64,000 nt of DNA, from the NCBI RefSeq assembly GCF_001586255.1, contig NZ_CP014544.1, positions 2,387,501 to 2,451,500 of the forward strand. The letters run 5' to 3'. The notes under the pieces were generated by a model. The model made no database searches. It was given only the letters and a program-made list of their open reading frames with translations, and was not told where the DNA came from. Positions 35,516 through 43,982 of the stretch are shown in pieces. Position numbers and translations under genes: made by a program. Source of the stretch: Zhongshania aliphaticivorans. GTDB taxonomy: Bacteria; Pseudomonadota; Gammaproteobacteria; Pseudomonadales; Spongiibacteraceae. Position 1 is the stretch's first letter. Every line of letters begins with the position of its first letter.

Positions 35516-37066
35516 ATGACAATATTTTTTGTTCACGAATCAACCGATCAGCCAACATCAAAGGGGAGCGATGTGGCCACATTCTCTTTGCCATTACGCA
35601 GTGCACTGACGCGCTGGCGGCCCACACCTTACTTCTCTTTCTACCCCCGGTCGCTAACCCAGCTCATGTCGGCGGGACTCCTTGGCTTAGTTCTCCTGCT
35701 GGTTGCCGCATTGGCCATTGCTGGGCTTTATGTTGAAAAAGCGACGTCTAAGGGCCAGCAGGCCGTAATATTTTCCACTGAGGCAGTACGGCACAGCCTA
35801 ACACTATCGGAACTACTAAAAGACATGGAGCGCAGCGCCCGCATCTATCAGGTGTTAGGGAATGAAAGTCTATTGGCAAATTATGCGCAGCTTCGTCAAA
35901 AACTAAACGACACCGCTGCTGAACTGGTCACATTAGAGTTTGATTCCAAAATAAAAAACACCATCAGCATGCTTCTGCAAAAAGAAAAGCAGGTTTTTGC
36001 TGAGCTTGCCACCAATGGCCCCGGCGCCGATCAAGCCGCCAACACTGTCGAGATCTTTGCAGAACTTCGCGACATTGCGGCAACCTTAATCGCCCATAAC
36101 AGCCTGTCGATTGAAACCCGCGTTAAGGAGATGAAAGACACGGCAGCCAAAACTCGGCGAACACTTTTCTGGGAGGCCGGAGTCGCCTTAGCACTGGTGA
36201 TTGCTACCGCGCTTTGGATTATTCCCCCCCTGTCGCGCTATATCCGCGACCTCGACCAAAGTCTTGTACAAATTGGTAATGGCAATCTCGATAAGCATAT
36301 TTCATTAAAAGGACCAAAAGATATTCGCGAGCTCGGCGCACGCCTAGAGTGGCTGCGCCAACAACTACAGCAACTTGAAAGTCGAAAGCAGCACTTCTTG
36401 CAACATTTCTCTCACGAACTAAAAACGCCCCTCGCCAGCCTGCGCGAAGGTACGAGTCTGCTTTCTGAGGGTGTCATGGGCGAACTCAATAATGACCAGC
36501 GAGAAATCGCCGTCATCCTCCAGCGCAACTGTCTAAATTTACAGCAACAGATCGACGACTTACTCACATACAGCGTGTCAATGCAGCCATTCCAAAGCTT
36601 CAATTACCAAAAACTGCAGCTCGATGAACAAATTTTAGGGGTCACTAGGGAACAACAACTGCAAATTCGTGCCAAAGACATATCGCTAATAACAGCACTC
36701 GACAAAGTTTCGATCTACGCAGATACCGCGCAGATCACCACAGTGCTAGATAATTTGATATCCAATGCGGTGAAGTTTTCGCCAAGCGGCGGCCGCATTA
36801 ACATCGAGTTACGCACAGACGGGCAGTGGGCAGTTATAGATGTCGCCGACGAAGGCCCCGGAATTTCAGATTCAGAGCACGACCGCATTTTTGAGGCGTT
36901 TTACAAATCGCCATCGACAATGAACGAGAACGCCGAAGGCTCTGGACTGGGACTATCCATAGCGAAACAATATAGCAACGCACACGGTGGAAACATTGAA
37001 GTCATCAATACTCATAAAGGGGCTAGATTGCGTCTTACACTACCTCGCGAGCCGCAGCACGGCTAA
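35516..37066 (+). CDS. glrK: sensor histidine kinase GlrK (QseE)
   Basis: 516 residues. TM1 (about 51-72), a helical periplasmic domain, TM2 (about 218-238) and HAMP precede a HisKA domain with HFSHELKTPLASLREG (H300) and a HATPase domain (NLISNAVKFSPSGG, DEGPGISDSE, GSGLGLSIAKQY). Gene order kinase, lipoprotein, sigma-54 regulator identifies the GlrK-QseG-GlrR system, which in E. coli senses envelope state and controls glmY. An alternative start, GTG 35573 with GGGGAG upstream, would remove 19 residues. Confidence 0.9.
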   Translation: MTIFFVHESTDQPTSKGSDVATFSLPLRSALTRWRPTPYFSFYPRSLTQLMSAGLLGLVLLLVAALAIAGLYVEKATSKGQQAVIFSTEAVRHSLTLSELLKDMERSARIYQVLGNESLLANYAQLRQKLNDTAAELVTLEFDSKIKNTISMLLQKEKQVFAELATNGPGADQAANTVEIFAELRDIAATLIAHNSLSIETRVKEMKDTAAKTRRTLFWEAGVALALVIATALWIIPPLSRYIRDLDQSLVQIGNGNLDKHISLKGPKDIRELGARLEWLRQQLQQLESRKQHFLQHFSHELKTPLASLREGTSLLSEGVMGELNNDQREIAVILQRNCLNLQQQIDDLLTYSVSMQPFQSFNYQKLQLDEQILGVTREQQLQIRAKDISLITALDKVSIYADTAQITTVLDNLISNAVKFSPSGGRINIELRTDGQWAVIDVADEGPGISDSEHDRIFEAFYKSPSTMNENAEGSGLGLSIAKQYSNAHGGNIEVINTHKGARLRLTLPREPQHG

Positions 37067-37610
37067 ACGCTGGCCTGTGTTAGCACCGCTGCTTGCCATC
37101 GCACTGCTGGGTTCAGGCTGTGCCATGAACGGCACATCCGCCTTCAACCTTGGCATGACAAACACCGCTGGTGGTAAGGCCTTCCCTCGCACTGAACTCG
37201 GCTTACTCGCCTTTTCCAACTATATTAGCAATGTCTCCGGCAGCCAATTAGACGCCGAACTCAATCTGGCCGAAAAAAATTATCGCGCCAAGCGCGATGA
37301 CTACAACATGCTGTGGCTAGCCATTGTATTGATGCAACCTCATGCCGCGCCGGCCAGCAATCAAATGGCCGTGCGGCTGCTGCGGGACTATGTGAACCGC
37401 AGTAAAACCGCCGCAGATTATCGGTTTGACCGCCTAATAGACGAAACCGGCAGCTACGATACCTTGGCAGAATTTCTGTTAAATAGCACCGCTCAGCGCC
37501 AGCGTCTCCTTGCTGACAATGCGACTTTACGTCAGAAAATTGAAAAGCTAATGCTAATCGAAAGCAGCCTAAACTACCCCCAAGTACAAACTCACATCGG
37601 CGCTAAATAA
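36987..37610 (+). CDS. qseG: QseG-like outer membrane lipoprotein
   Basis: The frame is open from a GTG at 36987 inside the end of glrK; the exact start is unclear (GTG 36987, TTG 36996 or later). The lipobox is LLGSGC, preceded by a basic stretch (SRSTAKRW) and hydrophobic core, so acylation at that Cys is expected. The mature part of about 160 residues is helical, with LLADNATLRQKIEKLMLIES as a coiled coil. In enterics QseG (YfhG) lies at this position between the kinase and GlrR and is needed for GlrK activity. The identity rests mainly on position and lipoprotein nature. Confidence 0.72.
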   Translation: METLKSSILIKGLDCVLHYLASRSTAKRWPVLAPLLAIALLGSGCAMNGTSAFNLGMTNTAGGKAFPRTELGLLAFSNYISNVSGSQLDAELNLAEKNYRAKRDDYNMLWLAIVLMQPHAAPASNQMAVRLLRDYVNRSKTAADYRFDRLIDETGSYDTLAEFLLNSTAQRQRLLADNATLRQKIEKLMLIESSLNYPQVQTHIGAK

Positions 37611-37661
37611 CGCGCGGGGAAAACACCATGGTATTCATTTCAAAATAGTAACGGAGATATT

Positions 37662-39059
37662 ATGTCGAGAATAATGGTAGTTGATGACAATGCGGATATT
37701 CTCCACCTGCTCAAGCTCCGCTTACAATCAGCGGGCCATCAGGTCGAAACCGCCGAAAGCGGCGAACATGCTCTCGCGTATATTCCGAACTTTCAACCCC
37801 AGTTAGTGATTACCGATTTGTGCATGGACGGGATGGATGGCATGGCGCTATTTGAAAAGCTCAAATTCAATCAGCCTTCGCTGCCAGTCATCGTTATCAC
37901 CGCTCACGGCTCCATACCTCATGCGATCAAAGCGACTAAACAAGGCGTGTTCAGTTATGTTACAAAGCCTTTCGACAGCAATGCCTTACTCGCAGAAGTT
38001 AGCCGTGCACTCGCCTTGTCTTGCAGCGACGAAAGCGAGACCGAGGGTAATAGCTCACCTTTTGCTGAAATTGTCACCCGCAACTCAAGCGTATTGGAAA
38101 CCCTGCAGCAGGCCAAAATGGTTGCCGCGAGCGAAGCCAGTGTCTTAATTCAAAGTGAAAGCGGCACCGGCAAGGAGCTATTAGCGCGCGCCATACACCG
38201 CGCGAGTCCTCGAGCAAACAAACCTTTTATCGCCCTGAATTGCTGTTCGGTACCCAGCTCCCTTTTGGAGTCCGAGCTGTTCGGTCACGTTAAGGGCGCG
38301 TTTACCGGCGCCACCCGCGATCATCAAGGCCTTGTACTCGCCGCAGACGGCGGCACTTTGTTCCTCGATGAAATAGGCGATATGCCACTGGATTTTCAAG
38401 CAAAGCTCTTACGTGTGTTACAAGAGCGAGAAGTTCGCCCTGTTGGTGCTACCGCCTCTATTCCATTTAATGTTCGAATAATTTGCGCAACGCACCACGA
38501 CCTGGAAAAGTTGGTAGAAGACGGTACATTCCGTCAGGATTTATATTACCGTTTACATGTTGTGCAATTAGAACTACCGCCACTGCGCAGCCGCCGTGAT
38601 GATATTCCTTTGCTCTCTCAATACTTTCTTGAACAACTTTCGAATGAGCGCCGTAAAAAGCATTTTTCCTCTGAGGCCATGGAAACACTGGCCTCGGCAT
38701 CTTGGCCGGGCAATATTCGCCAACTGCGCAATGTTGTGGAACAAACCATGGTGCTTTCTCACACCGCCGTCATTCCAGTCTCGCTAGTTAAAAAGGCCCT
38801 AAAACAAGACGAGAGTAATATCGTGTCCTTCGTCGACGCTCGAGATCATTTTGAACGCGACTATTTAGTTGAGGTACTGCAAGTCACCGGTGGCAACGTT
38901 ACTCAAGCCGCCCAGTTAGCCAAACGCAACCGTACCGAGTTTTACCGCCTACTTCGGCGCCATCACCTCGACCCGCATAGCTTTAGAGGCCAAGCGGGGG
39001 ATTTTACGCCCAGCGGCCAAAGTGCAGCAGACAAATCAATTCAGCCTAAGCAGCTATAA
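37662..39059 (+). CDS. glrR: sigma-54-dependent response regulator GlrR
   Basis: 465 residues: receiver domain (VVDDN, phospho-acceptor D52, TKPFD), AAA+ domain with SESGTGKELLARAIH (Walker A), the GAFTGA loop that contacts sigma-54, GGTLFLDEIGDMP (Walker B), and a C-terminal Fis-type helix-turn-helix (GNVTQAAQLAKRNRTEFYRL). It activates transcription from -24/-12 promoters. Three such promoters with GlrR-like sites lie within 9 kb on both sides, so it is the likely local regulator. Confidence 0.95.
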   Translation: MSRIMVVDDNADILHLLKLRLQSAGHQVETAESGEHALAYIPNFQPQLVITDLCMDGMDGMALFEKLKFNQPSLPVIVITAHGSIPHAIKATKQGVFSYVTKPFDSNALLAEVSRALALSCSDESETEGNSSPFAEIVTRNSSVLETLQQAKMVAASEASVLIQSESGTGKELLARAIHRASPRANKPFIALNCCSVPSSLLESELFGHVKGAFTGATRDHQGLVLAADGGTLFLDEIGDMPLDFQAKLLRVLQEREVRPVGATASIPFNVRIICATHHDLEKLVEDGTFRQDLYYRLHVVQLELPPLRSRRDDIPLLSQYFLEQLSNERRKKHFSSEAMETLASASWPGNIRQLRNVVEQTMVLSHTAVIPVSLVKKALKQDESNIVSFVDARDHFERDYLVEVLQVTGGNVTQAAQLAKRNRTEFYRLLRRHHLDPHSFRGQAGDFTPSGQSAADKSIQPKQL

Positions 39060-39110
39060 CTCCAAAAGCATTCGCCAAGTTGAAATCGGGCGCCCACTCA
39101 TCTCGATCTG

Positions 39111-39131
39111 AGGGGCACTAACTGTGCCCCT
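39111..39131 (+). terminator. hairpin downstream of glrR
   Basis: AGGGGCAC (39111-39118) and GTGCCCCT (39124-39131) form a perfect 8-bp GC-rich stem with a 5-nt loop, 51 bp after the glrR stop. There is no following T-run, so termination efficiency is doubtful. Confidence 0.45.
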
Positions 39132-39239
39132 GATCACCTACGTGGTGAATGCTATTCGCGCCAAACGCACAACACTCACAACAAGCGCCATGCCAAATGC
39201 GTAAGCACTCCCCACTAGAGCAGAGTAACTGCGCCCCAG

Positions 39240-39257
39240 TGTCGCTTATCTAGAACA
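39240..39257 (+). promoter_or_regulatory. distal GlrR-like site upstream of the SQD1 fusion gene
   Basis: TGTCGCTTATCTAGAACA fits TGTC-N10-GACA with one mismatch. It is 250 bp upstream of the -24 element. The surrounding 39060-39611 interval (552 bp) holds a hairpin, two such sites and a sigma-54 promoter; nothing else was recognised. Confidence 0.4.
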
Positions 39258-39418
39258 ACAGCGAATCGGTAAACTCTGGGAATTAAAATCCTGCGCGCCA
39301 TGCCACCAAGCACTCCCAAGGCCGTTATCTTTAGGGGCTTCCCCGCAGGTTTCATCAAGCCCCATTGGCCCTCGACCGATTTCCCCCCAATGCTCGCCCT
39401 GTTCGGACTAGGTATAAG

Positions 39419-39436
39419 TGTTGGATTTCAGCAACA
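39419..39436 (+). promoter_or_regulatory. proximal GlrR-like site upstream of the SQD1 fusion gene
   Basis: TGTTGGATTTCAGCAACA, a TGTT-N10-AACA dyad, shares GTTG-N3-TTC-N-GCAACA with the glmS site and lies 71 bp upstream of the -24 element. Confidence 0.55.
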
Positions 39437-39507
39437 AAATCACCTCTCTCTACTTGGCGCCTGCTAACAACAACTCATAAGCAATTGATTTTAAATAATT
39501 TATTTTA

Positions 39508-39522
39508 TGGCACAGCAATTGC
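39508..39522 (+). promoter_or_regulatory. sigma-54 promoter of the SQD1/class V fusion gene
   Basis: TGGCAC-AGCAA-TTGC is an exact match to the -24/-12 consensus. Transcription would start near 39534, about 78 nt before the ATG at 39612, which has GGAGGAG upstream. Confidence 0.85.
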
Positions 39523-39611
39523 GCTAGTCCTCCTCATCAACCCCGCTGAGCTGAAGATGTGCAAATCATTAAGCCTGCCAGTGACAGATACAACGACACG
39601 GAGGAGCAACA

Positions 39612-42086
39612 ATGGAAGAAAAAAACAATGCCCCAATAATCGTTCTTGGTGGCGACGGTTACTTAGGATGGCCCCTAGCCCTTAGACTGGCGCGGCAGCA
39701 CCGTGATCGAAAAATCATCATCGCCGACAATCTGTCGAGACGACGCCTCGTAAAAAGTCTTGGCGCTGATAGCCTAATTCCAATTTCCAGCCCCAGCTCA
39801 CGCTTAGCGGCCAGCCGCAGTATATATGGCGTAACCAACCTGGAATTTTTACATTTAGATGTTAATAGCGAAGCACTTACGACGCTGATTCGAGCGCGCC
39901 AACCTGTCGCAATTTACCACCTCGCCCAACAGTGTTCCGCTCCCCTGTCTATGCGTAGTCGCGAAGACGCCCTCATGACGCTAAGAAATAATGAAGAAGG
40001 CAATATGCGCTTGCTCTGGGCGGTCAAAGACCATGTACCTAACTGCCATATCATCAAGCTGGGCACGTTTGGCGAATACGCCAAATCTGGCTTAGATATC
40101 GCCGAAGGGTATTTTCGGCCAAGTTACAACGGTAAAACGGCACAGCGCCCGGTGCCTTACCCTCGGCAGTCCGACGATATTTATCACGCGTCTAAAATCA
40201 ACGACACCAATTATATTTCCATTGCCTGCCGGATTTGGGGACTGCGTATAACCGACGTAATGCAATCAACCATATTTGGCGCATGGACAAGCGACATCGC
40301 CGAGCATGCATCCCTTTATACGCGCTTAGACTACGACGAATTTTATGGCACCGTGGTGAATCGTTTCCTTACACAGGCACTGTGTGGCCAAGCACTTACG
40401 GTATACGGCAGCGGCCACCAGCGCACCGGGCTGATGTCGCTTAACGATTCCGTAAGCTCCATGGCCGAGCTTTGGCAGCAGACGCCAGACAAAAACGAAC
40501 ACCGAGTAATTAATCACCTCACCGAAGAATCCTTTTCGATTAACGAGCTGGCCGACACCATCAGAGATTTAGTGAAAGATGAAGGTTTTCCGGTTGAAAT
40601 TCAGCGTGGCCGCTTTGACCCACGGGGGGAAAATGAACCCAGTAAACTTGACTATACGGTAGAGCGTCGCCACGTCGAACGTCGCGGGCAGCAAGAAGGT
40701 CTCGCCGAGGTCGTCGCCAAAACCTTAGGGATGCTGCTGCCCTATAAAAATAATATCAATACCACGCAATTACAGCCCAGCCACCGCTGGCAGCAACAGG
40801 CAAAAGCGGCCAAGACTGCCTCTGGTGACGTAGTACCACTCATCACCACACCCCAGAGCGATGATGATGAAGGGCGCTGGCAGCGCTTTCAACAAACGGA
40901 ATTCGCCTATGACCACATTAATTTAAACCCTGGCACCCTCGGTAGCCCTGCGGCCTCAGTACTACGCGCCCAGCGCGAATTCGAAACCAGTGACATTATG
41001 GCTTTCCCGGTAGGCCAATACGGCGAAGGTCGCAAAGCCTTATTAGCGGCAGTGACAAGCGCCAACGACTTGTGGCCAAACCGCGAACACCAATTACAGA
41101 TTAGTGCCGGTGCCTCCCAGTGCTCTAACATACTGGCCTTGAATTTGGTTCGTATGTGCAATGCCAAGCAACGCAAACTAAAAGTGCTTACCACACCCCA
41201 CGAACATATTGGCGGCACCGGCGCTTTTGAGCGGCTCCCCGAGTTCGAGGTCACCTACCTCAGCCCAGATCAACTGAATCACTACGATCAGTTTATCGAG
41301 GCCGTGGACACGCTGCGGCCAGACGTGGCGTTCTTTTCGCATATTGCCTACGACAACGCGCATATATTCCCGGTGTGCGATTGGGGGCGCGCCGTAAAAG
41401 AGCGTATACCGACGTGTTGGGTACTTTACGATGTCTCCCAGTCCTTGGGGCTCATGGCGCCCCCATTAGATTACGCAGACGTGGTGTTTGGCAGCTGTCA
41501 CAAATGGCTATTTGGCCCTCGCGGCAGCGGCCTAATGTGGACAAGCCCAGCGTTTCGCGAGCAGTCCGGCGGTTTAAACTGGTCAGGCCTGCCGCTAATC
41601 GACGATGCGAGCTCAGTGGGCTTTTCTCCCGCCGGCGGCATGGACTTCTCAATTTTCGCCGGTGTCGGCGCCGCGCTGGATCTGCACCGCAAAATCGGCG
41701 AAGCCAATATTCGTCAGCGCTGCCGCTATCTGGCCAGCAAGCTGCGACAAGGACTAGACGCCTTATTGTTAAGCTACAATATTGAGCATCGCTTTCTGAA
41801 CAAGCAATACGCCCTCAGCTGTGAAGCCGGCGTACTTACCGTGGCGTTCAAGGACTACGACCCCTATCCGCTATATCACGCAATGAATCAACGCGGGGTG
41901 CACTGCAAGTGTATAAAAGACACCTGCAAACGAGGCGAGGCGCGCCAGCTATTGCGTTTTGGCGTCCCGTTTTACGAAACCGAAGCGCGGCTTGAATACG
42001 CATTATCGGTCATGGACGAGTGCATTCGCTGGGTCAACCTAGCGGGGGGGCGCGTAGTTGCAGGCCAGCGCAGCCCTGCTGGTTAA
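39612..42086 (+). CDS. fusion of SQD1-type UDP-sulfoquinovose synthase and class V PLP-dependent enzyme
   Basis: 824 residues in two full domains. Residues 1-400 follow plant/cyanobacterial SQD1: GGDGYLGW (13-20, NAD loop), ADNLSRR, SAPLSMRSREDALMTLRNN, KLGTFGEYA with T152, and YHASK (Y191, K195). SQD1 joins sulfite to UDP-glucose. Residues 425-800 are a class V aminotransferase/cysteine desulfurase fold: NLNPGTLGSPA, DVSQSLG with D607, and SCHKWLFGPRGSG with PLP lysine K631. Class V enzymes include those that release sulfide or sulfite from cysteine or cysteine sulfinate, so the second domain could feed sulfite to the first. An aminosugar aminotransferase role is the alternative, though those are usually DegT-type. 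Exact sigma-54 promoter upstream. Confidence 0.82.
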   Translation: MEEKNNAPIIVLGGDGYLGWPLALRLARQHRDRKIIIADNLSRRRLVKSLGADSLIPISSPSSRLAASRSIYGVTNLEFLHLDVNSEALTTLIRARQPVAIYHLAQQCSAPLSMRSREDALMTLRNNEEGNMRLLWAVKDHVPNCHIIKLGTFGEYAKSGLDIAEGYFRPSYNGKTAQRPVPYPRQSDDIYHASKINDTNYISIACRIWGLRITDVMQSTIFGAWTSDIAEHASLYTRLDYDEFYGTVVNRFLTQALCGQALTVYGSGHQRTGLMSLNDSVSSMAELWQQTPDKNEHRVINHLTEESFSINELADTIRDLVKDEGFPVEIQRGRFDPRGENEPSKLDYTVERRHVERRGQQEGLAEVVAKTLGMLLPYKNNINTTQLQPSHRWQQQAKAAKTASGDVVPLITTPQSDDDEGRWQRFQQTEFAYDHINLNPGTLGSPAASVLRAQREFETSDIMAFPVGQYGEGRKALLAAVTSANDLWPNREHQLQISAGASQCSNILALNLVRMCNAKQRKLKVLTTPHEHIGGTGAFERLPEFEVTYLSPDQLNHYDQFIEAVDTLRPDVAFFSHIAYDNAHIFPVCDWGRAVKERIPTCWVLYDVSQSLGLMAPPLDYADVVFGSCHKWLFGPRGSGLMWTSPAFREQSGGLNWSGLPLIDDASSVGFSPAGGMDFSIFAGVGAALDLHRKIGEANIRQRCRYLASKLRQGLDALLLSYNIEHRFLNKQYALSCEAGVLTVAFKDYDPYPLYHAMNQRGVHCKCIKDTCKRGEARQLLRFGVPFYETEARLEYALSVMDECIRWVNLAGGRVVAGQRSPAG

Positions 42087-42125
42087 TACAAACCGGTGCC
42101 GCTCCGTTCGCCACCATAGTCCCGA

Positions 42126-42145
42126 GCAGCCCCCTAAGGGGCTGC
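42126..42145 (+). terminator. hairpin after the fusion gene
   Basis: GCAGCCCC and GGGGCTGC form a perfect 8-bp stem with loop CTAA, 40 bp after the stop. No T-run follows, as with the hairpin after glrR. Confidence 0.45.
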
Positions 42146-42284
42146 AGCCGCAGGTATGCCAACACAATGGATTGCTTCCCCCGTGTTTTTCGGCAACAAA
42201 AACTGGGGGACGCTATCGTTACCTGCGCTCACGTCAGGACTTTGACCACCGCTGTTTCGGCCGTCACCGGCAACAGTGACCGTG

Positions 42285-42290
42285 TATAAT
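42285..42290 (+). promoter_or_regulatory. candidate -10 element for the nitroreductase gene
   Basis: TATAAT at 42285-42290, about 105 bp before the ATG. No convincing -35 hexamer is seen 16-18 bp upstream. Apart from this and the hairpin at 42126, the 308-bp gap 42087-42394 shows nothing. Confidence 0.4.
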
Positions 42291-42394
42291 GCCCCCACTT
42301 ACAACGGTGACACGAACGCCCAAATAGCTTATCTTGGCGCACGTGTTTTCACCGAAACCTTTCAGTATTTCTCGCGAACGTAGGATAAAAAAGC

Positions 42395-43060
42395 ATGAAT
42401 GTCTCAGATGCCATCGCGGCACGTCGCTCAATTCGCGGCTTTAAACCAGACCCGGTTGCCCCAGAGTTACTCGAAAAAATCTTTGCCACCGCCAGTTTGG
42501 CGCCATCCAACTGCAATACCCAGCCCTGGCACACCGTCGTTGTATCTGGGCAGGCAAGAAAAGACCTTCAAGCCGCGATTTTTGCTGAAATCGGCGCAGG
42601 TAAAACACCCTCTCCAACCTTTATTCCCGGCGACCAGAATTTAGCGGGTGTGTACAAAGAGCGTCAATACGAGTGCGCTTTTGGCTACTACGGAACCATG
42701 GGTATTGAGCGTCACGAAAAAGACAAGCGCTTTGCGCTGATGATGAAAAACTGGGAGTTTTTTGACGCCCCCCACGCGGCCTTTATTTCTATGCCCAGCA
42801 CAATGGGTCCGGTCAATGCGGTGGATATTGGCATTTACCTGCAAACCCTAATGCTGGTATTAGTTGAACACGGTTTAGCGAGCTGCCCCCAGGGCGCACT
42901 GGCGCTCTACCCCGATGAAGTGCATAAAATAGCCAACATACCTGAAGGCAACGCAATTATCTGTGGTTTGTCCTTTGGCTATGAAGACGTTGGTGCCCGT
43001 ATCAATGACGTTATCATGGACCGCGCTCCGCTTGCCGAGACAGTAGAGTTTATTAGCTAA
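42395..43060 (+). CDS. nitroreductase family flavoprotein
   Basis: 221 residues. IAARRSIRGFKPDPVAPELLE and APSNCNTQPWHTVVVSG form the FMN-binding pattern of the NfsB/nitroreductase superfamily. AVDIGIYLQTLMLVLVEHGL, GLASCPQGAL and the C-terminal ICGLSFGYED are the later conserved blocks. An NAD(P)H-dependent dimeric FMN enzyme acting on nitroaromatics or quinones is expected; the physiological substrate is unknown. It appears monocistronic and is convergent with the receiver gene, 26 bp away. Confidence 0.9.
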   Translation: MNVSDAIAARRSIRGFKPDPVAPELLEKIFATASLAPSNCNTQPWHTVVVSGQARKDLQAAIFAEIGAGKTPSPTFIPGDQNLAGVYKERQYECAFGYYGTMGIERHEKDKRFALMMKNWEFFDAPHAAFISMPSTMGPVNAVDIGIYLQTLMLVLVEHGLASCPQGALALYPDEVHKIANIPEGNAIICGLSFGYEDVGARINDVIMDRAPLAETVEFIS

Positions 43061-43086
43061 ACTTACATAGCGTAACGCAGCCGCGA

Positions 43087-43566
43087 CTACGCCTTGGTCG
43101 ACACCCGGGTAAATCCCCCCGTATATTCACGCCCGGGTTTAATCGACTGGCCGCGCTGCAAGCTGCGAATACCAGCTTGCAGGCGCACCCTTAACTCCTC
43201 GCGCCACGCTGGCTTAGCAATAAAGTCATCCGCGCCGGAGTCCATTGCTGCAATCAAATCAGCACCTGCACTCTGGCCGGTTAACATAATAAAGTATGGC
43301 CGCCCTAAGTCAGGATCAGCAGCCAAGCGTTGGCACAGATCCAGACCATTTACCCCGGGCATACGCCAGTCGCTTAGAACAATATCGACTGGATGCTTTT
43401 TAAGAAAACGTAGGGCCTCAGCGGCATTTTCAGCTGCGATCACCGCCAAGCCCATACTCTGCAATACCGCTTGCAGACGCATGCGCTCTACTCGGCTGTC
43501 TTCTACAACCAAGACTTTCACCTCGCGGCCACCAAGATGCATTTCCGTTTTTTCAAAAAATTCCAT
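43087..43566 (-). CDS. single-domain response regulator
   Basis: 159 residues: one receiver domain (VLVVEDSRVERMRL, phospho-acceptor Asp in VLSDWRMPGVNG, MLTGQ, FIAKPAW) with short basic tails and no output domain. The ATG at 43566 has AGGTGAT upstream. It has no adjacent kinase. Its divergence from CheY (MRLQAVLQSMGL, KPAW in place of KPFT) suggests a phosphorelay intermediate or stand-alone regulator instead of a flagellar CheY. Confidence 0.88.
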   Translation of the reverse strand: MEFFEKTEMHLGGREVKVLVVEDSRVERMRLQAVLQSMGLAVIAAENAAEALRFLKKHPVDIVLSDWRMPGVNGLDLCQRLAADPDLGRPYFIMLTGQSAGADLIAAMDSGADDFIAKPAWREELRVRLQAGIRSLQRGQSIKPGREYTGGFTRVSTKA

Positions 43567-43982
43567 ACATCACCTATCCCATCAAATCTACGTTCTTCAC
43601 TTAATCAGGATAGAGCAAGCTTTAAGCCACACAATGTAAACAGTGTAAGCACTTGAATTAAAAGCCAAATTAAAAGATCAACAAACCCAGCAAGCTCGGC
43701 CTCCCGGCATCTCGCGCTTTATGATTAGCAAAATGCGATGCTTTTTACGTAAATCATGCTTAATAATGCCAACTGTTTACGTTAGGTCCTTGAACATTGG
43801 CGCATAACATCTAACGGTGGCGTATTCAGCGACCCACCTCGGGCACCGATACTATCAAGAGCGGTACTACCCGAATATCACAGGAACGACGCGATCATTG
43901 CAGTAAAGCATGTATCCAATTTCCAGAAAAACTGGTGGCCGCAGCGCTCTGGGCTTAACACCGCTGTCACTGCGATAAAATG
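43567..43982. other. 416-bp intergenic region without recognised features
   Basis: It lies upstream of the receiver gene (minus strand) and downstream of the MFS gene stop. I found no open frame with coding character, hairpin with T-run, or promoter with both hexamers. Confidence 0.6.

Noticed and set aside
39612-42086. Fusion gene as two adjacent genes with a missed stop or frameshift
   Set aside because: A single uninterrupted frame joins the domains through a plausible Gln/Ala/Ser-rich linker (about 385-425), and no internal RBS-ATG was found at the junction.
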